From the NCBI GenBank assembly GCA_048976805.1, contig JBHGUR010000098.1, positions 5,881 through 69,880 of the forward strand: a DNA stretch of 64,000 bases, read 5' to 3'. The DNA is from Ectobacillus sp048976805. GTDB taxonomy: Bacteria > Bacillota > Bacilli > Bacillales > Bacillaceae_G. This document shows positions 52,797 to 60,747 of the stretch, in pieces; within the stretch, counting starts at the first letter, position 1; each line of letters starts with the position of its first letter. The notes under the pieces were generated by a model. That model did no database searches, was not told the origin of the DNA, and was given only the letters and a program-made list of their open reading frames with translations. The translations under genes were made by a program, and so were the position numbers.

Positions 52797-52837
52797 AAAA
52801 AACGAAGCATGGGAAGTACCCGTGCTTCGTTTTTTTG
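52797..52837. terminator. Bidirectional terminator
   Basis: CGAAGCATGGG and CCCGTGCTTCG form an 11-bp stem with one G-U/A-C exception, flanked by A and T runs. It serves both convergent genes. Confidence 0.9.
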
Positions 52838-52858
52838 TAAATGATAAAACTGCGCATA

Positions 52859-54202
52859 TTATCCAGTAAACACATCTTCAGATGGATAGCGGATTTTTTG
52901 CTTATCAGGACGTGCCAAAGAAAAGACGAGCGTTAACGGCCCGACAAGACCGCAAAACATAACGAACATAATAATACCTTTTCCAAGCACGGATAACTTC
53001 GCCGTAATTCCCATTGAAAGCCCTACTGTACCAAAAGCTGAAATAACTTCAAAAAGCAGTTGGAGAAAGCTATGATCTTCAGTAATCATCAATAAAAATA
53101 CCGCACTGAAAATAAGAAATTGACTCGCTGTTGTGATTGCCAGAGCGCGGATAACCGTAGTCATTTTAATCGTACGCTTAAACAGCGCAGGCTCCTCCTT
53201 CTTTTTAAAAAAAGCGAACACCGACGTTGTTAAAATGGCAAACGTCGTCAGCTTAATACCGCCGCCTGTAGATACGCTTCCCGCACCGATAAACATTAAA
53301 ATCATCGTCAACAAAATCGTCGGCTCTCTCATGCTACCGTAGTCGATTGTGTTAAAGCCGGCTGTGCGCGGCGTAATTCCTTGAAAAAAGGAGGCCCAAA
53401 ATTTTTCGCTTCCTGACAACATGCCAAGCGTTTTCGGATTAGTATATTCTAAAACAAAAATTGCCAAAATCGCAAGCACATTCAGCAAAAAAGTTCCCGC
53501 AATCATGATTTTAGAATGAAGCGATAATTTGCTGAATTTCCGGCTGTACCATATATCAATTAAAACGGTAAACCCTAAGCCGCCCGTGATAATCAAGGCG
53601 CAAATACCGATATTAATAATCGGGTCGCCTACATACCGAGTCAGGCTGTCCGGCCAAAGCGCAAAACCAGCGTTATTATAAGCCGCTACAACATGAAAAA
53701 CGCTGTAATACAACCCTTTCCAAATACCGAATTCCGGAACCCAGCGCATAGCCAAAAACAGCACGCCAATTCCCTCTATACAAAGCGAAAACAACAGCAC
53801 GCGCTTTACAAGCTTAATTAAACCGCCAATATTCGTTTGGTTTAATGCTTCCCCGATCAATAAACGCTGCTTTAACCCGATTCGCTTTCCTAAAATCATA
53901 ACAATTAAAATCGCAAGCGTCATAAAGCCCAAGCCGCCCGTTTGAATAAGCAGCATAATGACAACCTGCCCGAACACCGTAAATGTGCTTTCTGTATCGA
54001 CAACTCCCAAGCCCGTTACTGTCGCAGCCGAAGTTGCCGTAAAGAATGCATCTATCCAGCTAATCGGCACCTTTGTGGCAATCGGGAGCTTAAGCAGTAT
54101 ACCGCCTAAGGTGATTAAACAAAAAAAGCCGAATGCCAAAATTTGCGGCGGACTAAGCTGAATAAATTTATCATTCCAATTTTCTTTCTCATACTTCTTC
54201 AT
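52859..54202 (-). CDS. Potassium uptake channel subunit KtrB/KtrD
   Basis: This 447-residue membrane subunit of a Ktr potassium uptake system has four M1-P-M2 repeats, each with a selectivity filter: ATVTGL (about 61), YNNAGF (about 175), TAGFN (about 285), GTVGLS (about 397). The third repeat has the flexible Gly-rich GSVSTGGGIK gate region. No cytoplasmic KtrA/KtrC gene is adjacent, resembling the orphan ktrD arrangement of B. subtilis. Confidence 0.9.
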   Translation of the reverse strand: MKKYEKENWNDKFIQLSPPQILAFGFFCLITLGGILLKLPIATKVPISWIDAFFTATSAATVTGLGVVDTESTFTVFGQVVIMLLIQTGGLGFMTLAILIVMILGKRIGLKQRLLIGEALNQTNIGGLIKLVKRVLLFSLCIEGIGVLFLAMRWVPEFGIWKGLYYSVFHVVAAYNNAGFALWPDSLTRYVGDPIINIGICALIITGGLGFTVLIDIWYSRKFSKLSLHSKIMIAGTFLLNVLAILAIFVLEYTNPKTLGMLSGSEKFWASFFQGITPRTAGFNTIDYGSMREPTILLTMILMFIGAGSVSTGGGIKLTTFAILTTSVFAFFKKKEEPALFKRTIKMTTVIRALAITTASQFLIFSAVFLLMITEDHSFLQLLFEVISAFGTVGLSMGITAKLSVLGKGIIMFVMFCGLVGPLTLVFSLARPDKQKIRYPSEDVFTG

Positions 54203-54285
54203 CGTTATAGCTCCTTAAATTAGATACGTAATGATTAACATACAAGAGCATAATCCCTTTTTTCCATCTTTTCAATAACAAAAAG

Positions 54286-54314
54286 AAAAAAACAGCGATT
54301 TTCCGCTGTTTTTA
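54286..54314 (-). terminator. Terminator of fabL
   Basis: On the minus strand AAAACAGCG-gaaaat-CGCTGTTTT is followed by TTTCTTTTT, overlapping the fabL stop. Confidence 0.85.
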
Positions 54315-55064
54315 ACAAAGCAATGAAAGGCCTCCATCGACAATAATCGTTTGGCCGCGAATCATGCTTGCCGCCGGCGTACATAAGAAATATACGGCTT
54401 CAGCTAAATCCTCTGGCTCCACAAGACGGCCGGCCGGATTGCGCGCGCCTGCTGATTCCAATAATTCCTCGCGATTTGGAAAATGCTTCAGCGCATCTGT
54501 ATCGACGGCGCCGCCAGAGACAGCGTTTACGACAATTCCTTTTGGCGCCAATTCCACCGCCAAATAACGAGTCAAAGCTTCAGCCGCTGCTTTTGAAACC
54601 CCGACTGTTACATAATTTGGAAGCGCACGGATTGATCCGAGGCTCGACAGCGCAACGATGGCGCCGCCGCCGTTTTGTTCCATCAGTTTCGCCGCTTCCT
54701 GCGCGGCAAATAAATACGCCTTTGCATTAATATCCATCGTCCAATCCCAATGGCTTTGTTCGACCTCCATTAAAGGGCGAAGTACGCCGGATGCTGCGTT
54801 GTTTATAAATACATCAAGGCGGCCGAACGTTTCTTTCGTTTCTTGAAATAGCGCTTGAATATTGTCTAGCTCTTTTACGTTCGCTTTTACTAAATGCACC
54901 TGTACAGCATACTCGCGTTCGATTTCCGCCTTCGTTTGCTCAGCATCGCTTTTTTTGCGCATATAATTTAAAACAAGGTGATAGCCTTCTCGCGCAAAGC
55001 GCTTTGCGATGGCCTTTCCGATTCCTCTCGTTCCCCCTGTAATAACCGCTACTTTTGCTGTCAT
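54312..55064 (-). CDS. fabL: Enoyl-[acyl-carrier-protein] reductase FabL
   Basis: This 250-residue short-chain dehydrogenase reduces enoyl-ACP with NADPH in fatty acid elongation. The Rossmann loop is TGGTRGIGKAIAKRF (about 10-24), and the active site has Ser in SSLGSIR, Tyr in PNYVTVGVSKAA and Lys. The C-terminal MIRGQTIIVDGGLSLL and the GVLRPLMEVEQSHWDWTMDI segment are those of FabL (YgaA) rather than of FabI or FabG. ATG 55064 has GGGAGG upstream. Confidence 0.92.
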   Translation of the reverse strand: MTAKVAVITGGTRGIGKAIAKRFAREGYHLVLNYMRKKSDAEQTKAEIEREYAVQVHLVKANVKELDNIQALFQETKETFGRLDVFINNAASGVLRPLMEVEQSHWDWTMDINAKAYLFAAQEAAKLMEQNGGGAIVALSSLGSIRALPNYVTVGVSKAAAEALTRYLAVELAPKGIVVNAVSGGAVDTDALKHFPNREELLESAGARNPAGRLVEPEDLAEAVYFLCTPAASMIRGQTIIVDGGLSLLC

Positions 55065-55149
55065 GTTTTTCCTCCCAAATAAAATAACCTCTGTCCAAAT
55101 TTTACCTATATTCCCGAGTTTGGTCAATGTATCCAAATTCTTTTTTCTG

Positions 55150-55177
55150 TCACACGAAGTTCACACGGAATTCACAC
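55150..55177 (+). promoter_or_regulatory. Triple TTCACA-type repeat (PhoP- or ResD-like operator)
   Basis: GTCACA, TTCACA and TTCACA occur with an exact 11-bp period (N5 spacers CGAAG and CGGAA), 20 to 45 bases before the putative RNA start. PhoP of Bacillus binds TTHACA repeats with this spacing. The reverse complement TGTGAA also resembles ResD/SrrA half sites. Assignment to either regulator is inference. Confidence 0.5.
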
Positions 55178-55199
55178 GGGGGCTTTATATTTATAAACA

Positions 55200-55327
55200 A
55201 GAAACTGGTTCACCGATATCTTTGTCCACATTGGACAAAGCATTGGCGAAGCAGTGAACCCTAAACCCTAATTGACATAAATTGTCCCCCTCCCCGGCTC
55301 CTTGCCCAATGGCAAGGAGTTTTTTTA
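55200..55327 (+). ncRNA. Candidate C-rich small regulatory RNA
   Basis: The plus strand lies opposite the flanking minus genes. It holds an outer stem GGTTCAC/GTGAACC enclosing CTTTGTCCA-cat-TGGACAAAG, then single-stranded C-rich runs (CCCTAAACCCTAA, GTCCCCCTCCCC), then a terminator CTCCTTGCC-caat-GGCAAGGAG with T7. C-rich runs that can pair with Shine-Dalgarno sequences are typical of RsaE/RoxS and FsrA sRNAs. There is no ORF with a ribosome site. The 5' end is estimated from a TAAACA-like -10, 17 bases after the last TTCACA. Confidence 0.5.
55300..55327 (+). terminator. Strong terminator of the candidate small RNA
   Basis: CTCCTTGCC and GGCAAGGAG form a perfect 9-bp stem with a CAAT loop, followed by TTTTTTT. 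No annotated plus-strand gene lies upstream. Confidence 0.85.
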
Positions 55328-55369
55328 CTAGAAAAGCGAAATCGGCTTGCACGTCAACTTGCACAAATT

Positions 55370-55399
55370 AAAAAAGAGCGGAACTTGCCGCTCTTTTTT
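55370..55399 (-). terminator. Terminator of the 55398-55562 gene
   Basis: AAAAAAGAGCGG and CCGCTCTTTTTT form a stem with T-runs on both strands, so it may act bidirectionally. Confidence 0.85.
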
Positions 55400-55562
55400 A
55401 ATCTTCATGCTTATATTGGGATTTGCTTCCTTTACGGGAACGATACCCTTTGCCTTTATTGTCGTCACCCGTAGAAAATTCCGCCCCGAACTCCATTTGA
55501 TAATGGCCCGCTTGCGGAGACCCTTGATTTTTGCTTCCTTTACTTCCGTTACGGCTTGTCAT
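55398..55562 (-). CDS. Small basic Gly/Ser/Lys-rich protein, possible spore protein
   Basis: ATG 55562 follows AAGGAAGAG by a few bases and encodes 54 residues rich in Gly, Ser, Lys, Gln and Asn (MTSRNGSKGSKNQGSPQAGH onward). The centre YQMEFGAEFSTG recalls the YGTEFATET / FGTEFASET repeat of gamma-type small acid-soluble spore proteins. B. subtilis sspE lies next to fabL, as this gene does. The match is weak and only one repeat is present. A terminator follows. Confidence 0.6.
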   Translation of the reverse strand: MTSRNGSKGSKNQGSPQAGHYQMEFGAEFSTGDDNKGKGYRSRKGSKSQYKHED

Positions 55563-55720
55563 TCTTCTCTTCCTTTCTGTATGAAACTAGCATTAGTTTC
55601 CCACATCCAAGGCCGTTCATGCGTTACAATTTTTGCTTGTATTTTTTCCAATTATGGTATGAAGCAGATAAAACATGGAAATACATGATAAAGGTTGCTT
55701 TCATAGCAGTTCTGCCTAAG

Positions 55721-55746
55721 GGGTGCGTTCAGCGCACTCTTTTTTT
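55721..55746 (+). terminator. Orphan plus-strand terminator
   Basis: GTGCG-ttcag-CGCAC is followed by TCTTTTTTT. No convincing plus-strand gene precedes it. A short untranslated RNA starting near 55660 is possible. Confidence 0.45.
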
Positions 55747-55859
55747 ATGAGCTGCTATCAGGAATTTGATAGCAAAAAAGACGATTTGGCCCCCTTTTCA
55801 TCCGAATCCAGCAGGTTTTGAAGATAATCCGGCCGATTTTATCAATAATCCAGCCAGCC

Positions 55860-56504
55860 TCACATAGATACTTTAAAGTCATGCTCTAAAGCGACCATGT
55901 CCCATGGCTGCTCGAAATCTTTAATGATTACAAGCGTACCAACCTCAACCTTTTCAAACAAGCTGCGTACATCCGGATTGTACATGCGAATGCAGCCGTC
56001 TGATACATGATAACCGATTGTAGACGGATTGCTGTTGCCGTGAATCGCATATGTCGTGCCGTTCGTCCCGAAAATATCAAGCCCAATCCAGCGGTCACCG
56101 AGCGGATTGTTCGGCGCGCCGCCTGGAATATTCCTTTTGTAGTACGGACGGTTTTTAATTTTATTTACAATTGGAAACACGCCTTCTGGAGTCGGCGATG
56201 AGTTTTTTCCTGTAGAAACAGGAAACACCTGCGCCAAATGCCCGTTTTCAAAAAATGCCAACTCATTTTTATAGCGGTTTATAATAATAAGTTGTTTTGG
56301 AACGGGCGTTAAATATTTCTTTAACGCCTCTTCGTCCTCTTTCAAGCTATACTGTGAAGACAGGCCGGAAAGGGAATGAACTTTTACCGCTTGCTGCGCT
56401 TTTGCGTATGTATAGCCGCCTCCGAGAAGCGCTAAAAAAGCGATAAGAGCAATCCCCAAAACGAAAACGACGTTCCTGCGTGTTTGTTTTGGAAGTTCCT
56501 CCAT
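55860..56504 (-). CDS. L,D-transpeptidase (YkuD family), membrane-anchored
   Basis: This 214-residue protein has an N-terminal anchor helix (about 12-35) and a YkuD domain (about 70-200). The catalytic motif HGNSNPSTIGYHVSDGCIRM contains the conserved His and Cys. Such enzymes make 3-3 peptidoglycan cross-links or modify spore cortex precursors. ATG 56504 is preferred, with AAGGGTGG upstream; a TTG two codons earlier is possible. It is a paralogue of the gene at 62785. Confidence 0.9.
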   Translation of the reverse strand: MEELPKQTRRNVVFVLGIALIAFLALLGGGYTYAKAQQAVKVHSLSGLSSQYSLKEDEEALKKYLTPVPKQLIIINRYKNELAFFENGHLAQVFPVSTGKNSSPTPEGVFPIVNKIKNRPYYKRNIPGGAPNNPLGDRWIGLDIFGTNGTTYAIHGNSNPSTIGYHVSDGCIRMYNPDVRSLFEKVEVGTLVIIKDFEQPWDMVALEHDFKVSM

Positions 56505-56643
56505 AGCCAACCACCCTTTTCTATTTCTCTTGCATAACTGGGCAAATGCCCAATTGGTCCTACTCTTATTGTAGCTGCACTATATAGAAAAAAGCGGGGC
56601 AATCATTCCAAAAAATACCTGACACTTCCCGTTTTTTTGACAA

Positions 56644-58086
56644 TTATCCCTGAAATTCCTTCATTATATACGGCAGCATTCCGCTAATATCGCTTGCAAG
56701 CATCGCAGCCTCCGCTTTATTTTCCTTCCATTTATCTGCGCAAAAGCCGTGTATATAAACGGCGTTGGCAACCGCTTCCTTTGTGCAGCCTGTAGTGCAT
56801 AAAAACGCTAACAACATGCCCGTAAGCGTATCGCCGGATCCGCCTTTGGCAAGCCCTGTGTTTCCGGTCGGATTAATTACGCCGCTTCCATCCGGAAACG
56901 CGATTACTGTGTACCTCCCCTTTAATACAACAATTACCTTATGTGCTTTAGCATACGAAGAAGCGAGTTCAATCCGATTTTGCTGGATTTCCCAAATCGG
57001 CATATCGATCATTCGGCTAAATTCCCCAGGGTGCGGCGTCAGAACGACCGGGGCCTTCATTCTTGGATACCTGCGCTTATGAAGCGCTCCCGCATCCACG
57101 ATGAGCGGAATATCACGCAAAAATAAATGCTGCAACGCCCGCTCAACCATTTCTTTATCCTCAAGTCCAGGACCGACAGCTGCCGCTTTAATGCCCTCTG
57201 GGACATATCCCGTTGCAGCCTTTTCCAAGCCGTTAAACAGATAAGTCGCTTCCGGCAAACGCGCTGCCGCAATGCTTGCCGCAAACTGCGTTGTTCCAAT
57301 GACAAGCTTGCCAATGCCGCTGCGCATCGCCCCTAAAGCCGCTAGCAGCATACTGCCCGGCATATCGTCCGAACCGGCCAGTAAAAGGCCCGTTTTAAAC
57401 GTTCCTTTATGTGAAAAATCAGGCCGCTTTGGAAAGCTGTTTTTCACATCATCTTCCGTCCAAATCTTCCATGTCGCCTCATGGGGCAAACCGATATCAA
57501 GGATCTCCAGCTCGCCGTAATAATGGGCGGACGGCTCCAAAAATGCGGAATGCTTAGCGCCATGCAAACAAAATGTCCGATGGGCCATAAAAGCCTCTTC
57601 TACATAGCCGCAATTGGCGGTGACACCTGTAGGAATATCAATCGCAATCCGCAGCGCCTCCTGCTCATTTGCCCATTTTACAGCTTCTGTGACAATCCCC
57701 TCTAGCGGCAATCTTGCCCCGATCCCAAGCAAAGCATCCACAATGACATCGTACCGTTTCTGTTTGTCCCAGTCCACGGCTTCATAGCCAGAGCCACGAT
57801 AATACTGCAGCTGCACCTGCGCCGCCTTTGTTTTTGGCGCACCTAGCGGCAGCAGCAAATCCGCTTCGTAGCCGTTATGCTGTAAATAGCGGGCGAGCAC
57901 AATGCCATCTCCGCCATTATTGCCGGCGCCTGATAAAATAGCGATTCTTTGCCCCTTCGTTATCCTTGGCGCGAGCGCTTCGTACAAAGAACGGCCGGCA
58001 TTTTCCATTAGTGTCGCAACAGACAAGCCGCGTTCCTCCGCCCTTTTATCCGCCCTGCGAATTTCTTCTTCGCTATAAATGTACAT
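56644..58086 (-). CDS. nnrD: Bifunctional NAD(P)H-hydrate epimerase/dehydratase
   Basis: This 480-residue repair enzyme restores hydrated NAD(P)H. The N-terminal YjeF-N epimerase (about 1-215) has SGAGNNGGDG, and the C-terminal YjeF-C ADP-dependent dehydratase (about 225-480) has VLTPHPGEFSR and GGSGDTLTGM. ATG 58086 is chosen for its AAGGGGGG site; the longer frame to 58149 has none. NnrE (epimerase) and NnrD (dehydratase) are fused. Confidence 0.92.
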   Translation of the reverse strand: MYIYSEEEIRRADKRAEERGLSVATLMENAGRSLYEALAPRITKGQRIAILSGAGNNGGDGIVLARYLQHNGYEADLLLPLGAPKTKAAQVQLQYYRGSGYEAVDWDKQKRYDVIVDALLGIGARLPLEGIVTEAVKWANEQEALRIAIDIPTGVTANCGYVEEAFMAHRTFCLHGAKHSAFLEPSAHYYGELEILDIGLPHEATWKIWTEDDVKNSFPKRPDFSHKGTFKTGLLLAGSDDMPGSMLLAALGAMRSGIGKLVIGTTQFAASIAAARLPEATYLFNGLEKAATGYVPEGIKAAAVGPGLEDKEMVERALQHLFLRDIPLIVDAGALHKRRYPRMKAPVVLTPHPGEFSRMIDMPIWEIQQNRIELASSYAKAHKVIVVLKGRYTVIAFPDGSGVINPTGNTGLAKGGSGDTLTGMLLAFLCTTGCTKEAVANAVYIHGFCADKWKENKAEAAMLASDISGMLPYIMKEFQG

Positions 58087-58179
58087 GGGCAAATCCCCCC
58101 CTTTATTTTTATTGTAAACAAAAAGGAAACTTGCGCCAATGCAACGCAAGTTTAAAAATACCGAAAATTTTTGATTATA

Positions 58180-58935
58180 TTACTCACTCCATAGCCCAGC
58201 CGGAAATAATTGTGCCGCGGCGGAGCCGACGGCACAGCCGTCCGGTTCCTGAACCGCCCCGCGATGCTTATCAGGTTCATCGCTCATGTCCGTCAGCTCT
58301 TTTCGAATCCGCTCCGTCAATATATCCACGTCTTCTAGCTCCCAATGGGAAAGATGAACAATATGGGCCAGCTCCGCTCCATTGCGGCCAATTGCTTGCA
58401 GCATAAGCGACACCTCTTTATCGCGCAAAAACAAACAAAATGCCGCCTTGCTAAACACGCTCATAAAATAGCCGACTGGCACAAATGCAAATTGCTGCGC
58501 TTTTCCCATAAACGAGCCAAACAGCGGAACGCGCCGAAAATCCAAGCTTTCAAAAGCGGCAATAACAAGAGCAAGCCGTTTATCGGGAACAATTTCAATT
58601 GGATGCACGTCCTCTGTCTCCCTGCCAGACAGCTGCACCGTATACATCAGCTGCGCGCTCGATATTGGCAAAGCTGCCGGCAGCCCATACGAAAACGGGA
58701 TAACCTCCCCCCCTTGCGTTCCGCCTATTTCCGCAAGTATGAGCACCTCCTTCGTATATTCCCGCCCTCTCATCGTAACAAAGATAAGACATAGGCTAAT
58801 CCGCATTTGCCGTTCTACTTGTTGGCCTACATGCACTTCCCCGCGTATAATGCCGCCCTGCGTACAAGAAGGCGTAAACAAAACAAGCTTGCTTGTCTCG
58901 GATGCCTTACCGCGTTTTTTCCCATGCCAAAACAT
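58180..58935 (-). CDS. Spo0M-like sporulation control protein
   Basis: This 251-residue cytoplasmic protein fits the arrestin-like Spo0M family in layout: beta-rich N-terminal half (GGIIRGEVHVGQQVERQMRI), conserved PFSYGLPAALPISS and DVHPIEIVPDK core, C-terminal beta half with GGAELAH-like ending. Identity to Spo0M looks low. Spo0M affects entry into sporulation and cell shape. ATG 58935 has AAGGGG five bases upstream. Confidence 0.7.
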   Translation of the reverse strand: MFWHGKKRGKASETSKLVLFTPSCTQGGIIRGEVHVGQQVERQMRISLCLIFVTMRGREYTKEVLILAEIGGTQGGEVIPFSYGLPAALPISSAQLMYTVQLSGRETEDVHPIEIVPDKRLALVIAAFESLDFRRVPLFGSFMGKAQQFAFVPVGYFMSVFSKAAFCLFLRDKEVSLMLQAIGRNGAELAHIVHLSHWELEDVDILTERIRKELTDMSDEPDKHRGAVQEPDGCAVGSAAAQLFPAGLWSE

Positions 58936-59024
58936 AAAATCCCCTTCCTCGCTCAAACGTGCCATCTACACTTAAAATAGCATAATATTCCATATGATAA
59001 CAGCGCCCATTTCCCTTTTCCATA

Positions 59025-59057
59025 TAAAAAAGAGTGATGACACAGTCAACACTCTTA
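59025..59057 (-). terminator. Terminator of uppP
   Basis: On the minus strand AGAGTG.TGAC and GTCA.CACTCT pair and are followed by TTTTTTAT. Confidence 0.85.
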
Positions 59058-59849
59058 GCGAATTACAAACAAGTAGAATAAAATTGCCAGCACGAAGCGA
59101 TAGTACGCAAACGGCGTAAGCTTCAAGCGGCTTAACAATTTCAAGAATGAAACAATTGCGAGCATCGCAACTAAAAATGCCGTTACAAATCCCGTCGCAA
59201 ACAGCGGGATATCAGCCGGCGACAACACGTCCCAATTTTTAATCAAATCGATGCCCGTTGCCCCAAACATCATAGGCACAGCGAGAATAAACGTAAATTC
59301 CGCTGCCGTCGTATGCGACACACGCGCTAAAATGCCGCCGCTAATTGTCGAACCAGAGCGGGAAAATCCCGGCCATAAAGCGAGGCATTGGAACAATCCG
59401 ATAATAAACGCCTGCTTGTATGTAATCTCATCAAGTGTCTGGGCCGTGCTTTTCTTGGAGAATTTTTCTGCAACGATCATTAAAATACCGCCGGCAATTA
59501 AACTGATGACAACCGGTTCCGGTCCAAATAAAATTTCTTTAATTGTATCATGAAACAACACGCCCAACACGCCAGCCGGCAGCATTCCTAAAAAAATATG
59601 AATTAAATTCAGAGATGGGCCATCTTTTTTGCGTCCCACACCGACCAACGTCCATAGACGATTCCAAAACAGAATAACAACCGCCATAATAGACCCAAGC
59701 TGAACAAACACCTCGAATGTTTTCGCCTTGTCGCCTTCAAATCCGAGCAAACTCGCCACTAAAATCATATGTCCTGTTGAGGATACTGGCAAAAACTCCG
59801 TTAATCCTTCCACGACACCAAGTATTAATCCTATTAACCACTCTGCCAA
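59055..59849 (-). CDS. uppP: Undecaprenyl-diphosphatase UppP (BacA)
   Basis: This 264-residue, about 8-helix membrane phosphatase recycles undecaprenyl pyrophosphate to the monophosphate carrier of wall synthesis. Its loss sensitises cells to bacitracin. Active-site motifs: GVVEGLTEFLPVSSTGH (about 11-27) and PGFSRSGSTISGG (about 160). Translation most likely begins at TTG 59849, with AGGAGG eight bases upstream, giving the normal start AEWLIGLILG. Confidence 0.92.
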   Translation of the reverse strand: MAEWLIGLILGVVEGLTEFLPVSSTGHMILVASLLGFEGDKAKTFEVFVQLGSIMAVVILFWNRLWTLVGVGRKKDGPSLNLIHIFLGMLPAGVLGVLFHDTIKEILFGPEPVVISLIAGGILMIVAEKFSKKSTAQTLDEITYKQAFIIGLFQCLALWPGFSRSGSTISGGILARVSHTTAAEFTFILAVPMMFGATGIDLIKNWDVLSPADIPLFATGFVTAFLVAMLAIVSFLKLLSRLKLTPFAYYRFVLAILFYLFVIR

Positions 59850-59958
59850 AATGGTAACCTCCTCGCTCCAAGCTTGTTGCACACTTTACCATAATACCTT
59901 ATTCTGACACAGTTCGCACAGTTTTTTTATTTCTCTTTTTCTCTATCATTTTCCCAAA

Positions 59959-60091
59959 GGCTCTGTTAAACTTGGTTGTTGATTTTCCACTACAGGCGGA
60001 CGTTTTCCGCGGGTGGGGCCGAGCTGGAGTCGCCGCCTTTCGTTCCAAGTCAACAAATAAATCAAAATCAACATTAGTCTTTAACAGAGCC
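59959..60091 (-). mobile_element. MITE-like element, short class, perfect inverted repeats
   Basis: This 133-bp element has perfect 12-bp terminal repeats GGCTCTGTTAAA / TTTAACAGAGCC and a perfect 8-bp duplication TTCCCAAA (59951-59958 and 60092-60099). It is the best-preserved copy. It lies between the divergent uppP and Spo0M-like genes, about 100 bases upstream of the latter. Confidence 0.92.
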
Positions 60092-60196
60092 TTCCCAAAA
60101 AAAGTTGTTACAGCTATATCACAATTTTGGCAACATCCTACCAATTCGCCTTTTTTTCTGCTATTATGGGGGCAATACGTAAGGAGAGTGACCTAT

Positions 60197-60604
60197 ATGT
60201 TTAACCACATTATGGCCAAGCTTGGCAAAAACGGGGCGGAAATCAAACTCCAGCTTCCAAAGGATGATTATGCTCCGGGCGAGCAGATTTCCGCCAAGGT
60301 CGTCGTAAAGGGCGGCAAAATCAAACAAACCATTAATCAAATTACCGTCGACTTTGTGCGCGGCCTTTCCAGTGCTGTTGCCGGCGAAAAGCAGGTAATC
60401 GATTCGATTCCGCTCGTACGCACAAAATTTTCGATTGCTGAGCGTGAAGAAAAAACCATTCCGTTCATCTACACTATACCCGCTGCTCTTGATTGGGACG
60501 AAGACGAAAGCGAATTTTATTTTATCGCCAACCTCGATATCGAGGCGGCAATTGACGATCATGAAAGACGCAAAATTGTTATTTCTCCGGCAGCTGCTAA
60601 TTAA
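60197..60604 (+). CDS. Short Spo0M-like protein
   Basis: This 135-residue protein covers only the N-terminal arrestin-like half of Spo0M: PKDDYAPGEQISAKVVVKGG, TINQITVDFV, TIPFIYTIPAALDW. Full-length Spo0M has about 258 residues. The end is clean (stop and terminator), so it is either a one-domain family member or a shortened paralogue. ATG 60197 follows AAGGAGAGTG. Confidence 0.75.
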   Translation: MFNHIMAKLGKNGAEIKLQLPKDDYAPGEQISAKVVVKGGKIKQTINQITVDFVRGLSSAVAGEKQVIDSIPLVRTKFSIAEREEKTIPFIYTIPAALDWDEDESEFYFIANLDIEAAIDDHERRKIVISPAAAN

Positions 60605-60617
60605 TATCGCTCTGCAA

Positions 60618-60666
60618 AGGGGCTGACCCAAAACGCTAACGCGTTTTGCGGTCAGCCCCTTTTTTA
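60618..60666 (+). terminator. Terminator of the short Spo0M-like gene
   Basis: AAGGGGCTGACC-loop-GGTCAGCCCCTT forms a long stem (with an inner AAACGC/GCGTTT) followed by TTTTTAT. Confidence 0.85.
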
Positions 60667-60747
60667 TATGTAAACAGATAAATCATCTATAAAGGGAGTG
60701 TAAATATATGATATAATAATTATATTTTGCAGAGAGGGATGGTGGCT

